From NCBI RefSeq assembly GCF_030845175.1, contig NZ_CP132542.1, positions 3,569,501 through 3,633,500 on the forward strand: a DNA stretch of 64,000 nucleotides, read 5' to 3'. A program made the position numbers and the translations under genes. Below, one piece after another: positions 17,544 through 25,591 of the stretch (its first letter is position 1; every line of letters starts with the position of its first letter). Origin of the DNA: Coralliovum pocilloporae (GTDB lineage Bacteria; Pseudomonadota; Alphaproteobacteria; Rhizobiales; Cohaesibacteraceae). The notes under the pieces were generated by a model. It was given only the letters and a program-made list of their open reading frames with translations, did no database searches and was not told where the DNA came from.

Positions 17544-20219
17544 TCAGGCAGCACTGCCGAGACGCCCGAGCGCCTCTTTGACCTTAGCAAGAAGCTGAGC
17601 AGACTCATCCCGTCTGTCCCGCTGGTCCTGAATAACCTCAGCCGGTGCTTTGGACAGGAACTTCTCATTGGCCAGTTTGCCGTCAAGCTTGACGATCTCT
17701 TTCTCGATCTTGCCAATCTCTTTCTCAAGCCGGGCCTTCTCTGCGTCCAGATCGATGACCCCGGCAAGGCTCAGACAGACCGTTGTGGTTCCGACAACAA
17801 TCTGCGCGGACCCCTCAGGTGCTTCCGAAGACAGGGACACGCTCTCGGTACGCGCCAGCCGGGCCAGTGCATTCTCATGCAGCCCGAGGCGGGTTTTGGT
17901 CAGCTCGTCTGCGCCAACAAAAACCAGCGGCACCTTGGCAGAAGCCGGGACGTTCATTTCCGACCGCACAGAACGAACCGACGTGATCACATCAATCAGC
18001 CAGTTGATTTCTTCGGCTGAGCCGTCATCTGTGGCCTCGACGTCTGGCCATGACTGGAAGCAGACCAGATCGCTATTGCCTGTCCGTGCCCACAATTCTT
18101 CCGTCATGAAGGGCATGAACGGGTGAAGTGCGACAAGAATCTGGTCGAGAACCCAAGCCGATGTTGCTCGCGTTTCCGCCTTTGCAACTTCGTCATCGCC
18201 ATTCAGAATCGGCTTGATCAGTTCCACATACCAGTCGCAATAGATATTCCAGATAAACCGGTAGAGACCATTGGCTGCATCATTGAAGCGATAGGTCTCG
18301 ATGCCCTCAGAAACAGACGCGATCATCTGCGCGGCTTCCGTGACAACCCAGCGGTTCACCGTCAGCTGAACTGAAGACGGGTCAAAATCCGCCTGACGAA
18401 CACACTGGTTCATCTCGGCAAAACGGGCCGCATTCCAGAGCTTCGTACCAAAATTCCGATATCCGGCCACACGTCCTGTTGCCAGCTTGATGTCGCGGCC
18501 CTGGGCCGCCATGGCGGCAAGAGTGAACCGCACGGCATCGGCACCATATTCATCAACAAGTTCCAGAGGGTCGATCACATTCCCCTTCGACTTGGACATC
18601 TTGGCACCCTTCTCGTCACGGACAAGAGCATGCACATAGACCGTATGGAACGGTTCTTCCTTCATAAAATGAAGGCTCATCATCATCATCCGGGCAACCC
18701 AGAAGAAGATGATGTCAAAGCCCGTTACCAGAACATCGGTCTGATAGTAGCGGTCAAGCTCCGGGGTCTTTTCCGGCCAGCCAAGTGTTGAGAATGGCCA
18801 CAGCGCGGACGAGAACCACGTATCCAGAACATCCTCATCCCGAACAAGTTCCACTGTCTCACCGTAATGGGCATCAGCAGCGGCCTGCGCCTCAGCCTCA
18901 TTCAGCTCGACAAACACCTTGCCATCCGGGCCATACCAGGCCGGGATCTGATGCCCCCACCAGAGCTGACGGGAAATACACCAGGGCTGGATATTCTCCA
19001 TCCAGTCGTAGTAGGTCTTTTCCCAGTTTTTCGGAACGAACTCTGTCCGCCCTTCTCTGACCGACGCAATGGCAGGCTTGGCAAGCTCACCGGCATTGAC
19101 ATACCACTGGTCTGTCAGCATCGGCTCAATCACAACGCCGGACCGGTCACCGAACGGCTGAGCAATGACCTTGTCTTCAACACCGCGGAAGAAACCCAGC
19201 TCCTCGATTTCCTGCAGCACCATCTTCCGGGCTTCGAAGCGATCAACCCCGTCATAACGCTCAGGAACATGGTTTTCCGGCGTCGAGATCATCCGCGCTT
19301 CCTTGTCCATCAGAACAATCAGCGGAATGTCATGACGTCGGGCCACCTCGAAGTCGTTGAAATCATGCGCACCAGTAATCTTCACCGCACCGGAGCCGAA
19401 TTCAGGGTCCGGATACTCATCGGCAATGATCGGGATGTGGCGCTCGGCAATCGGCAGGCGGACCATCTTGCCAATCAGATTCTTGTAGCGCTCGTCCGAA
19501 GGATGAACAGCAACCGCGCCATCACCCAGCATGGTTTCAGGGCGCGTGGTCGCAATAACAATTTCCTCAATGCCATCAACCGGCCCATCGACCAGAGGAT
19601 AGGCAAAGTGCCACATATGGCCGTCGACTTCCTTCTGCTCCACTTCAAGATCTGAAATAGCAGTCTGGAAGACAGGATCCCAGTTGACGAGACGCTTGTC
19701 CCGGTAGATCAGGTCATCCTTGTACAGCTCGACAAAGACCTTCAGAACGGCCTGCGACAGCCCCTCATCCATGGTGAACCGTTCACGTGACCAATCGCAT
19801 GACGCTCCGAGACGACGCAGCTGGTTGATGATGGTTCCGCCCGATTCAGCCTTCCATTGCCAGACACGATCAATGAATGCATCCCGACCCATATCACGTC
19901 GACCAGGCAGGTTCTGCTGGGCCAGCTGGCGCTCAACAACCATCTGCGTTGCAATGCCGGCATGGTCCGTACCAGGCTGCCACAAGACATCCTTGCCACG
20001 CATACGCTCAAAGCGGCACATAACATCCTGAAGCGTATTGTTCAGTGCATGACCCATATGCAGAGATCCGGTCACGTTGGGCGGCGGAATCACGATGCAG
20101 AAACTGTCCTGCCCGTCTTTCTTGCCAGCACCAGCCTTGAAGGCTCCAGCCTGTTCCCACGCGTCATAAATGCGCGGCTCAACGGAGGCCGCATCAAAAG
20201 TCTTATCCAACATCATCAT
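17544..20219 (-). CDS. valS: Valyl-tRNA synthetase
   Basis: Class Ia synthetase, 891 residues. The HIGH-type motif is in PPNVTGSLHMGHAL (about residues 48-61), the editing (CP1) domain follows with TTRPETMLGD, and the KMSKS motif is in GAKMSKSKGNVIDP. A C-terminal coiled-coil arm (about residues 820-885; LDAEKARLEKEIGKIEKEI) is typical of ValRS. Three consecutive ATG codons open the frame, so the exact start could be one or two codons later. It follows popZ on the same strand after 148 bases, an order also seen in Caulobacter and other alphaproteobacteria. Confidence 0.97.
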   Translation of the reverse strand: MMMLDKTFDAASVEPRIYDAWEQAGAFKAGAGKKDGQDSFCIVIPPPNVTGSLHMGHALNNTLQDVMCRFERMRGKDVLWQPGTDHAGIATQMVVERQLAQQNLPGRRDMGRDAFIDRVWQWKAESGGTIINQLRRLGASCDWSRERFTMDEGLSQAVLKVFVELYKDDLIYRDKRLVNWDPVFQTAISDLEVEQKEVDGHMWHFAYPLVDGPVDGIEEIVIATTRPETMLGDGAVAVHPSDERYKNLIGKMVRLPIAERHIPIIADEYPDPEFGSGAVKITGAHDFNDFEVARRHDIPLIVLMDKEARMISTPENHVPERYDGVDRFEARKMVLQEIEELGFFRGVEDKVIAQPFGDRSGVVIEPMLTDQWYVNAGELAKPAIASVREGRTEFVPKNWEKTYYDWMENIQPWCISRQLWWGHQIPAWYGPDGKVFVELNEAEAQAAADAHYGETVELVRDEDVLDTWFSSALWPFSTLGWPEKTPELDRYYQTDVLVTGFDIIFFWVARMMMMSLHFMKEEPFHTVYVHALVRDEKGAKMSKSKGNVIDPLELVDEYGADAVRFTLAAMAAQGRDIKLATGRVAGYRNFGTKLWNAARFAEMNQCVRQADFDPSSVQLTVNRWVVTEAAQMIASVSEGIETYRFNDAANGLYRFIWNIYCDWYVELIKPILNGDDEVAKAETRATSAWVLDQILVALHPFMPFMTEELWARTGNSDLVCFQSWPDVEATDDGSAEEINWLIDVITSVRSVRSEMNVPASAKVPLVFVGADELTKTRLGLHENALARLARTESVSLSSEAPEGSAQIVVGTTTVCLSLAGVIDLDAEKARLEKEIGKIEKEIVKLDGKLANEKFLSKAPAEVIQDQRDRRDESAQLLAKVKEALGRLGSAA

Positions 20220-20367
20220 GTACCAGATCTGTAAGGTCCAAGTGCTGTTGTAAATAACAGCGATCGAACGCTGTCAACACGCATCCATAGGGATAACGCA
20301 CAGAAGACCGTCTTTTTGAGAAAAGTCTCCGGGGAACGGATAAAGCAAAGGCCTTATCAAAGCACGA

Positions 20368-21156
20368 TCAGCGCCGCGCCCCTCTGGAAACACGTTCGAT
20401 CTCAGCCCGCACAAGCCGCTCTACGATACCAGGCAGATTATCATCCAGCCAGCCTTTCAGCATCGGACGAAGCATCTCCTGAATGAGGTCTTCAATCGTC
20501 CGTGCATTGCTGGAAATGATTGTATGCGCCAGATTGTCAAAAGCGGTAGACACAGCCGCATTGGCCTGCGGTGACAGAAGTGCTTCGGTCGCAGCGGCCT
20601 CGAGCTTCTCGTCAGACAGGCTCGCTGCAGCAGCAAGTGCAATATCCGTCATATCCGGCGCTTCGTCGACGACTTCCGGCTCGGGCTCCGGCTCTGCTTC
20701 ATCAAAAGAGAAAACAACATCGTCTTCTTCAGGCGACATTTCCTCTACAAGCTCGAGAGGTTCCTCATCGATTTCAGCTTCAAGGGAGAGGTCAAGCGGC
20801 TCGTCTTCCGGCTCCTCCTCAACGGCAGGTGCAGGCTCCGGTTCAGGCGCATCGAACCCGCCATCAGCGGCAAACAGTTTCTCCAGATCATCTTCGGAGA
20901 TATCTTCATCAGCCGCAGACGTCAGACCTTCAGATTCAGGTGTATCACCACCATCAGAAGCAAACAGCTTTTCGAGGTCGTCTTCGGAAATATCTTCATC
21001 AGCTGCAGATTCCAGACCTTCAGCCATATCAGCCTCCGGTTCAGTCTCTACTGCCGCAGTTTCGCCAGCTCCAGTTTCCTCATCGGATATAATACGCCGA
21101 ATGGAAGCCAGAATCTCTTCCATCGACGGTTCCTGGACCGCATCCGCTTTACTCAT
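20368..21156 (-). CDS. popZ: PopZ-like polar organising protein (DUF2497)
   Basis: PopZ assembles a polar matrix that anchors the chromosome-partition complex and recruits cell-cycle proteins. The 262 residues have the expected three parts. The N-terminal helix carries the family motif MEEILASIRRIISDEE (12-27). A long acidic, Pro-rich disordered region (about 30-175) follows. The C-terminal oligomerisation region includes RTIEDLIQEMLRPMLKGWLDDNLP and ends in VERLVRAEIERVSRG. Residues 50-70 and 80-100 are near-identical copies. The tolC-popZ-valS order supports orthology. PopZ was described in Caulobacter; polar behaviour in this organism is inferred. Confidence 0.9.
   Translation of the reverse strand: MSKADAVQEPSMEEILASIRRIISDEETGAGETAAVETEPEADMAEGLESAADEDISEDDLEKLFASDGGDTPESEGLTSAADEDISEDDLEKLFAADGGFDAPEPEPAPAVEEEPEDEPLDLSLEAEIDEEPLELVEEMSPEEDDVVFSFDEAEPEPEPEVVDEAPDMTDIALAAAASLSDEKLEAAATEALLSPQANAAVSTAFDNLAHTIISSNARTIEDLIQEMLRPMLKGWLDDNLPGIVERLVRAEIERVSRGARR
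20857..21009 (-). repeat. 90-base tandem repeat inside popZ
   Basis: Two copies, at 20947-21009 and 20857-20919, encode 21-residue units reading SAADEDISEDDLEKLFA[S/A]DGG with a 30-residue period. The protein copies differ at one position, while the DNA copies differ at several mostly synonymous sites, so the repeat is either not recent or is held at the protein level. The unit is acidic with a short amphipathic segment (LEKLF) that could be a binding motif. Confidence 0.85.
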
Positions 21157-21256
21157 GATCCCCCCGAAGAGGCTTGGCCGCTCTATCAGTTACGCGAATC
21201 TGCGTTGATTCGCCCCCCTCAACTATACGGGCTGGTTAAGAAAGATGAAACGGTCA

Positions 21257-21285
21257 GCAGAAAGAACCCGTGGATATCTTTCTGC
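21257..21285 (-). terminator. Possible hairpin downstream of tolC
   Basis: Perfect nine-base arms GCAGAAAGA (21257-21265) and TCTTTCTGC (21277-21285) with an 11-base loop lie about 100 bases past the tolC stop and 100 bases before popZ. There is no U-run, so it is at best a weak or Rho-assisted terminator or an RNA stability element. The rest of the 226-base gap shows nothing I recognise. Confidence 0.35.
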
Positions 21286-21382
21286 GATCGCTGCTAGAAG
21301 TCGCACCAACCCGCATAAAGAACCACTAGATCTTGTAACTGCTAATGCGTCGCCCAGAGAGTGTTCCAGACGCGGACCATGC

Positions 21383-22735
21383 CTATTCCGGCACCCTCAG
21401 ACCAAACCACTTGTCACGAACCTTGCCGTAATGCACTTCAGGCTCATAAACAGCAACCCGCAGATTGAGGGACCCGGCATCAAGCGTTCCCACAGATGAA
21501 AGCAGGGAAAACGCGGCGACCACACGGTCCCGCTGGGCCTGGCTCAACGCAATTTTCGCATCAATGAGCTCGCTCTGTGCATCCAGCACGTCAAGCGTGG
21601 TGCGCTGTCCGACTTTCCGCTCTTCAATCACACCTTCAAGAGCAAGCTGAGCTGCACGAACCTGAGAACGCGCCGCAATGACACTGGCACGGGCCGCATC
21701 GAAAGCTCCCCAGGAAGACAGAACCGCAGCCCTGATCTGATCACGAGCCACATCCACTTCAAGCTCGCTCTGGCCGAGTTGCTGCTTGGCCTGACGAACC
21801 CGGGAGTAAACAGAACCACCCTGATAAATCGGGACATTCAGACGCCCTACAATGCTAGCAGAGCGGATGTCATCCGGATTGGTATCGGAATCGAGGCCAT
21901 ATCTCTGGGAAACAGAGCCTTCCAGCGTGACTGTGGGATAAAGCTCGCCCTGGATTGTATCCACGTTGAAAGCCGCAACGTCACGATTGTGCAGAGCGGA
22001 CAGAATAGCAGGATGACCACCCAAGGCCTGATCCATCGCCTGATTAAGAGACCGAGGCAGGAAACGGCTGATCGACAAACCAGGTCGCAGAGACCGCGGC
22101 TGGTGACCAACGAACTGTCTGTAGCTGGCGCGGGCTGTAATCAGATCTGACTTTGCCAGGTTATATTGTGATTCAGCAGCGCTCAGACGGGCCTGGGCCT
22201 GGGCAACATCAGTCCGGGTGCCTTCACCGACATTCAGACGCTCGCGCGCAGCTCGCAGCTGTTCTTTCAGAAAGGCAATGTTCTGATCACGCAATCCAAC
22301 GACTGTTGTCGCCTGCACCACATCCATAAAGGCGGTTGCAACATTCAGGAACACGGTCTGTTCCGTATTGCGCAGGCCTTCACGTGCAGCAAGAACGGAA
22401 GATTCAGCAGCCTTTGTTGCGTTTACAGTCCGAAATCCACGGAAAATAGGCTGGATAATATTCAGAGAAACGCCAGCATCCTGACTGCGCCCGACACCAC
22501 CCGGAGCATTCGTATCCGTCGCGGTCACATCACCATTGAGCGTCACAGTAGGACGATAACCTGACAATGCCTGTGGCACACCCTCATCGGTTGCCCGGAC
22601 ACCGGCACGCGCCGCATTCAATGTCGGGTTCTTGCTGTAAGCAGCAGCCAGAGCAGATGGCAGGGTTTCCGCAGATACTGTCCCAGGCCATGCAAGGCTG
22701 GACAGAAGAGCCGCTGTCACGATCCGAATATACAC
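21383..22735 (-). CDS. tolC: TolC-family outer-membrane efflux protein
   Basis: Trimeric outer-membrane channel for type I secretion and tripartite drug efflux. The chosen GTG (GAGG six bases upstream) gives 450 residues; a TTG four codons earlier (22747) is possible. The signal peptide ends near VSAE. Two OEP repeats are visible: the first opens LPSALAAAYSKNPTLNAARAGV and has RGFRTVNATKAAESSV, and the second opens LNQAMDQALGGHPAILSAL and has QGGSVYSRVRQAKQQLGQ. A C-terminal helix with ERKVGQRTTLDVLDAQSEL is diagnostic. No inner-membrane pump genes are adjacent, so it is likely a shared exit duct. Confidence 0.93.
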   Translation of the reverse strand: MYIRIVTAALLSSLAWPGTVSAETLPSALAAAYSKNPTLNAARAGVRATDEGVPQALSGYRPTVTLNGDVTATDTNAPGGVGRSQDAGVSLNIIQPIFRGFRTVNATKAAESSVLAAREGLRNTEQTVFLNVATAFMDVVQATTVVGLRDQNIAFLKEQLRAARERLNVGEGTRTDVAQAQARLSAAESQYNLAKSDLITARASYRQFVGHQPRSLRPGLSISRFLPRSLNQAMDQALGGHPAILSALHNRDVAAFNVDTIQGELYPTVTLEGSVSQRYGLDSDTNPDDIRSASIVGRLNVPIYQGGSVYSRVRQAKQQLGQSELEVDVARDQIRAAVLSSWGAFDAARASVIAARSQVRAAQLALEGVIEERKVGQRTTLDVLDAQSELIDAKIALSQAQRDRVVAAFSLLSSVGTLDAGSLNLRVAVYEPEVHYGKVRDKWFGLRVPE

Positions 22736-22800
22736 TTTGAGCCTCAAATCCTAAGGACCGCGAACGATATCAGGTCCACAGTCACCCTTACTGAACATGG

Positions 22801-22815
22801 TTAACCAATTCTAAA
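22801..22815. promoter_or_regulatory. CtrA-like half-site pair upstream of tolC
   Basis: TTAA, seven bases, then TAAA lies 66-80 bases upstream of the tolC start. The alphaproteobacterial cell-cycle regulator CtrA binds TTAA-N7-TTAA, so this is one mismatch away. AT-rich promoters produce such matches by chance, and I have no conservation data, so this is only a candidate. Confidence 0.2.
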
Positions 22816-22892
22816 TTGACCATTGAAACCTGCCCCTTCTCAACGGATAAATTGGCACCTACTCCCTTATTTCCGATAACACGTCAGTTTCT

Positions 22893-23564
22893 TCAAAATT
22901 CGAACCGATCTTCCGGCTCAAATCCAGTCAATGGCGGAATAGCCGTATTGAAAGCGATTCGGCCGCTTATCTGGTCACCAGAGCGAATATAAAGCATCGC
23001 CTGGGATGCCCGGCCATATCCCACAACGGCGACCAGTCGACCACCATCCTTGAGCTGCGCCTTCAAATCTTCCGGCACCTCAGAGACGGCGCCATTGATG
23101 AAGATAACATCATACGGGCCTTCAGAAGGATAGCCAGCCTTAAGATCCCCCTGCACCACAGCAACATTATCAACATCAGCTTCCGAAAGATGCTGCTCCA
23201 CAGAAGACACCAGATCCTCGGTTTCTTCCAGAGCAACAACAGAATCCGCCAGACTGGCAAGCACAGCAGATGAATAACCGGAACCACAACCGATATCGAG
23301 CACCACATCTTCATTGCCAATATCAGCCAGCTGAACCAGTTTGGCAAAAGGAGACGGCTCCATAAGATATCGGTCACCGACTGGATCATCTCCAGCAGAT
23401 AAACGGATATCCTCATCAATATAGGCCAGAGGATGAAGATTGGACGGAACGAAGACTTCGCGCGGGACCTGCCCCATAACTGACAGAACACGTGCATCCG
23501 TGACATCTGTGGTGCGGAGCTGGTTATCAACCATCTTGGTCCGCGCCGCTGCAAAATCAGTCAT
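22893..23564 (-). CDS. Protein-L-isoaspartate O-methyltransferase-like protein
   Basis: SAM-dependent methyltransferase of the Pcm family, which repairs isoaspartyl residues. The SAM-binding motif is VLDIGCGSGYSSAVLA, with the upstream conserved RTTDVTDARVL and RYLMEPSPFAKLVQL. Its C-terminal part is short compared with E. coli Pcm. This alphaproteobacterial subgroup always sits beside tolC and may not have the same substrate, so I give no symbol. Several ATG codons lie close together; AGGA sits nine bases before the one chosen. About 157 bases separate it from tolC on the same strand. Confidence 0.85.
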   Translation of the reverse strand: MTDFAAARTKMVDNQLRTTDVTDARVLSVMGQVPREVFVPSNLHPLAYIDEDIRLSAGDDPVGDRYLMEPSPFAKLVQLADIGNEDVVLDIGCGSGYSSAVLASLADSVVALEETEDLVSSVEQHLSEADVDNVAVVQGDLKAGYPSEGPYDVIFINGAVSEVPEDLKAQLKDGGRLVAVVGYGRASQAMLYIRSGDQISGRIAFNTAIPPLTGFEPEDRFEF

Positions 23565-23757
23565 CATTGCCATTCCTGCCGAGTATGAGCAATCTACCCG
23601 CCTTGGTTTACCCTCGCTTCACGCCTGAGGCAAGGGCTCACAGTGGTGAATGTGGTATAATAAGGCGCATAACCTGGAAGTCGCATTTTCTGATCATGTC
23701 TGTGGATTAAGGGCTTGCATCCTCTGAAAGTCATGCTAATCATCTGCCCCGTGAAAT

Positions 23758-23831
23758 GGCCTCGTGGCGGAGTGGTGACGCAGCGGATTGCAAATCCGTC
23801 AACCCCGGTTCGATTCCGGGCGAGGCCTCCA
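23758..23831 (+). tRNA. tRNA-Cys (GCA)
   Basis: 74 bases fold into a full cloverleaf. The acceptor arms GGCCTCG and CGAGGCC pair over seven bases, the anticodon GCA is at 23790-23792 in the loop TTGCAAA, and the T arm has GGTTCGATTCC. The discriminator base is T (U73), which is the identity element for cysteine, and the 3' CCA is encoded. It faces the end of the mttB operon. Confidence 0.97.
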
Positions 23832-23897
23832 TTTCCCCTTACAAGTAAAGATGTTGATGAAACGCATGTGACATGACCACGTGCGCAGGACTGTATG

Positions 23898-23928
23898 AAA
23901 AAGCCGCGGGATCGAACCCACGGCTTTA
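23898..23928 (-). terminator. Intrinsic terminator of the mttB operon
   Basis: Arms at 23901-23910 and 23917-23926 form a ten-pair stem when transcribed from the minus strand, with one G-U wobble and a six-base loop. Five U follow (T-run at 23898-23902). It begins about 30 bases after the mttB stop. On the plus strand the wobble becomes a mismatch and the U-run is missing, so it points to mttB, not to tRNA-Cys. Confidence 0.85.
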
Positions 23929-23957
23929 TACTCATAAAGACTGCATCAACCCGGGAG

Positions 23958-25520
23958 CTATCGACCGACAGCTTCCTTTGGCAGCACAATATTGAATTGA
24001 TCCCTGAGAGCATCATCAATATCGTTGGATATATGGCTCGGGAAACGTGTCGACAGAATCTCGTTCTTCATCTTTACCGCTTCCTCAATCAGATCCGGCC
24101 TGCCTTTTTCCACCCACTCCTTCGGACTGCTCCGGTCACCCAGAACCGGGTAGACATACTCCGTCTGCATCAGTGAAATAGTCTGGTCATGTCCCAGATA
24201 ATGCCCGGGCCCTTCCGTGGTCACCTGCCTGATTGCTTCGATAGAGAGACTGTCCTCTGTCACCTCAATCCCGCGCACGCAGCGCAAAGCCTGCCCGAGC
24301 AGGTCGTTGTCGATGATGAGGCTTTCGAGACTGAAGCCCAGCAATGACGCATACATACCGACCGATTCATAGTTGAAGTTCAACCCGGCCAGACCGGTCA
24401 TCACATTGCTGATCCCTCGCTCATAGCCAGCCTGCATGTCAGGAAGCTTGGCATCGCACATGCCGGTTGCCGCACCGCCAATCAGATCGTAATAGCGCGC
24501 CATCTGGGCACAGGCAGAAGACAGAAGTGCCTGCTCACCGGACCCGCCAGACATGGCACCCGTCCGCAGATCAGATACGAACGGCCAGGTGCCAAAGATC
24601 GCAGGCGCACCCTTCTTGATGGCATTTACATAGATAAGGCCAGCCAGCACCTCAGCCACGGCCTGCACCACCGCTCCGGCAATAGACGCAGGCGCTGTCG
24701 CTCCGGCCTGCCCCGCAGACAGCAGCAGAACGGGCATGTCCCCACGCACACAGACCTCCAGCACCGCACTGGCATCTTCGGCAAATTTCATCGGAGGCAC
24801 GACAAAACAGTTGGAGTTACTGACGAATGGACGCGCACGCCATTTGTCTTCACCACCGGCGATGACATGGAGCATCTTGAGAACCTGCTCGGCGTTCTCA
24901 GGCGTCGTAATACTGGTTCCAACATGCTTTGTTGTGCCACGCAACGAGGCGTAAAGCGTGTTGATATCCATATCCAGCGGGTCAACTGTGTCGCGCGTCG
25001 TCAGCGGTCGCTGGAAGAAATGGACATTATCCAGCCCCTCCACAATCCGCGCGGCATCATAGAGGTCCTGAACGGTACTGTCGCGATAGGTGCGGTTCTC
25101 CACATCAACAGTATGAACAGCGGCCCCAGCCGTCCCGTAATAGACCTGATGGCCTTTCGGAGACATGTCATGCTTGGGATCAAAACCATGAAGGGTGAAA
25201 TCACGGTTGGCACTGGCGATGATCTCCTCGACCAGACTCCGGGGGAATCTCAGCCTGCCATCATCACCATAAATGGCACCAATTGCCGTGCAGGCCTCAA
25301 CGCAGCTCGGAATAGCATCGGCCATTCCGATTGTTTCCAGCACATCCATCACCGCTTCGTTGATACGGACCACATCCATTTCAGACAAGGGTTTGAATGT
25401 CCCACCTTCAAGCCCGGCCCTGACCGGACGAAGCTCCTCAGGTAGAGGAGCAGCCCGCTCGGCCCGCCGCGCATTGCGGCCTCCACGACGTGATTTCTTT
25501 TCTTCTGCCACTTCCGACAT
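23958..25520 (-). CDS. Non-pyrrolysine MttB-family trimethylamine/glycine-betaine methyltransferase
   Basis: MttB superfamily proteins move a methyl group from a quaternary or tertiary amine to a corrinoid protein. The 520 residues start at an ATG with AGGAGG ten bases upstream; the open frame extends to a GTG at 25565. A basic N-terminal stretch (RRGGRNARRAERAA) precedes the TIM-barrel domain (FKPLSEMDVVRINEAVMDVL onward; GMCDAKLPDMQAGYERG; EGPGHYLGHDQTI). No in-frame TAG lies inside the gene, so it belongs to the non-pyrrolysine branch, where MtgB demethylates glycine betaine. No corrinoid-binding protein is encoded nearby. It is the last gene of the operon with two FAD/GcvT proteins. The substrate is inferred to be a methylated amine such as glycine betaine. 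Confidence 0.85.
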   Translation of the reverse strand: MSEVAEEKKSRRGGRNARRAERAAPLPEELRPVRAGLEGGTFKPLSEMDVVRINEAVMDVLETIGMADAIPSCVEACTAIGAIYGDDGRLRFPRSLVEEIIASANRDFTLHGFDPKHDMSPKGHQVYYGTAGAAVHTVDVENRTYRDSTVQDLYDAARIVEGLDNVHFFQRPLTTRDTVDPLDMDINTLYASLRGTTKHVGTSITTPENAEQVLKMLHVIAGGEDKWRARPFVSNSNCFVVPPMKFAEDASAVLEVCVRGDMPVLLLSAGQAGATAPASIAGAVVQAVAEVLAGLIYVNAIKKGAPAIFGTWPFVSDLRTGAMSGGSGEQALLSSACAQMARYYDLIGGAATGMCDAKLPDMQAGYERGISNVMTGLAGLNFNYESVGMYASLLGFSLESLIIDNDLLGQALRCVRGIEVTEDSLSIEAIRQVTTEGPGHYLGHDQTISLMQTEYVYPVLGDRSSPKEWVEKGRPDLIEEAVKMKNEILSTRFPSHISNDIDDALRDQFNIVLPKEAVGR

Positions 25521-25591
25521 GGGCTCCCTACCTCCTCGAACCCATTGACATTGAAGCCGGTGCACACGCCCCGGCCACTATCCAGTCTAGA

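Noticed and set aside
18867-19655. 262-residue open frame on the plus strand opposite valS
   Set aside because: Antisense to valS with no recognisable domain.
20483-21208. Ser-rich open frame antisense to popZ
   Set aside because: Mirror of the Asp/Glu-rich codons of popZ; low-complexity and without a known family.
23758-23831. tRNA-Cys as an integration site for the methylamine locus
   Set aside because: I found no second copy of the tRNA 3' end and no integrase in the window.
23898-23928. Possible tRNA remnant: the mttB terminator stem contains GGTTCGATCC, like a T arm
   Set aside because: With a seven-base T loop the stem does not pair, no acceptor or anticodon arm is present, and the U-run fits a terminator.
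23958-25520. Pyrrolysine-containing MttB
   Set aside because: The gene has no internal TAG; the frame is complete without readthrough.
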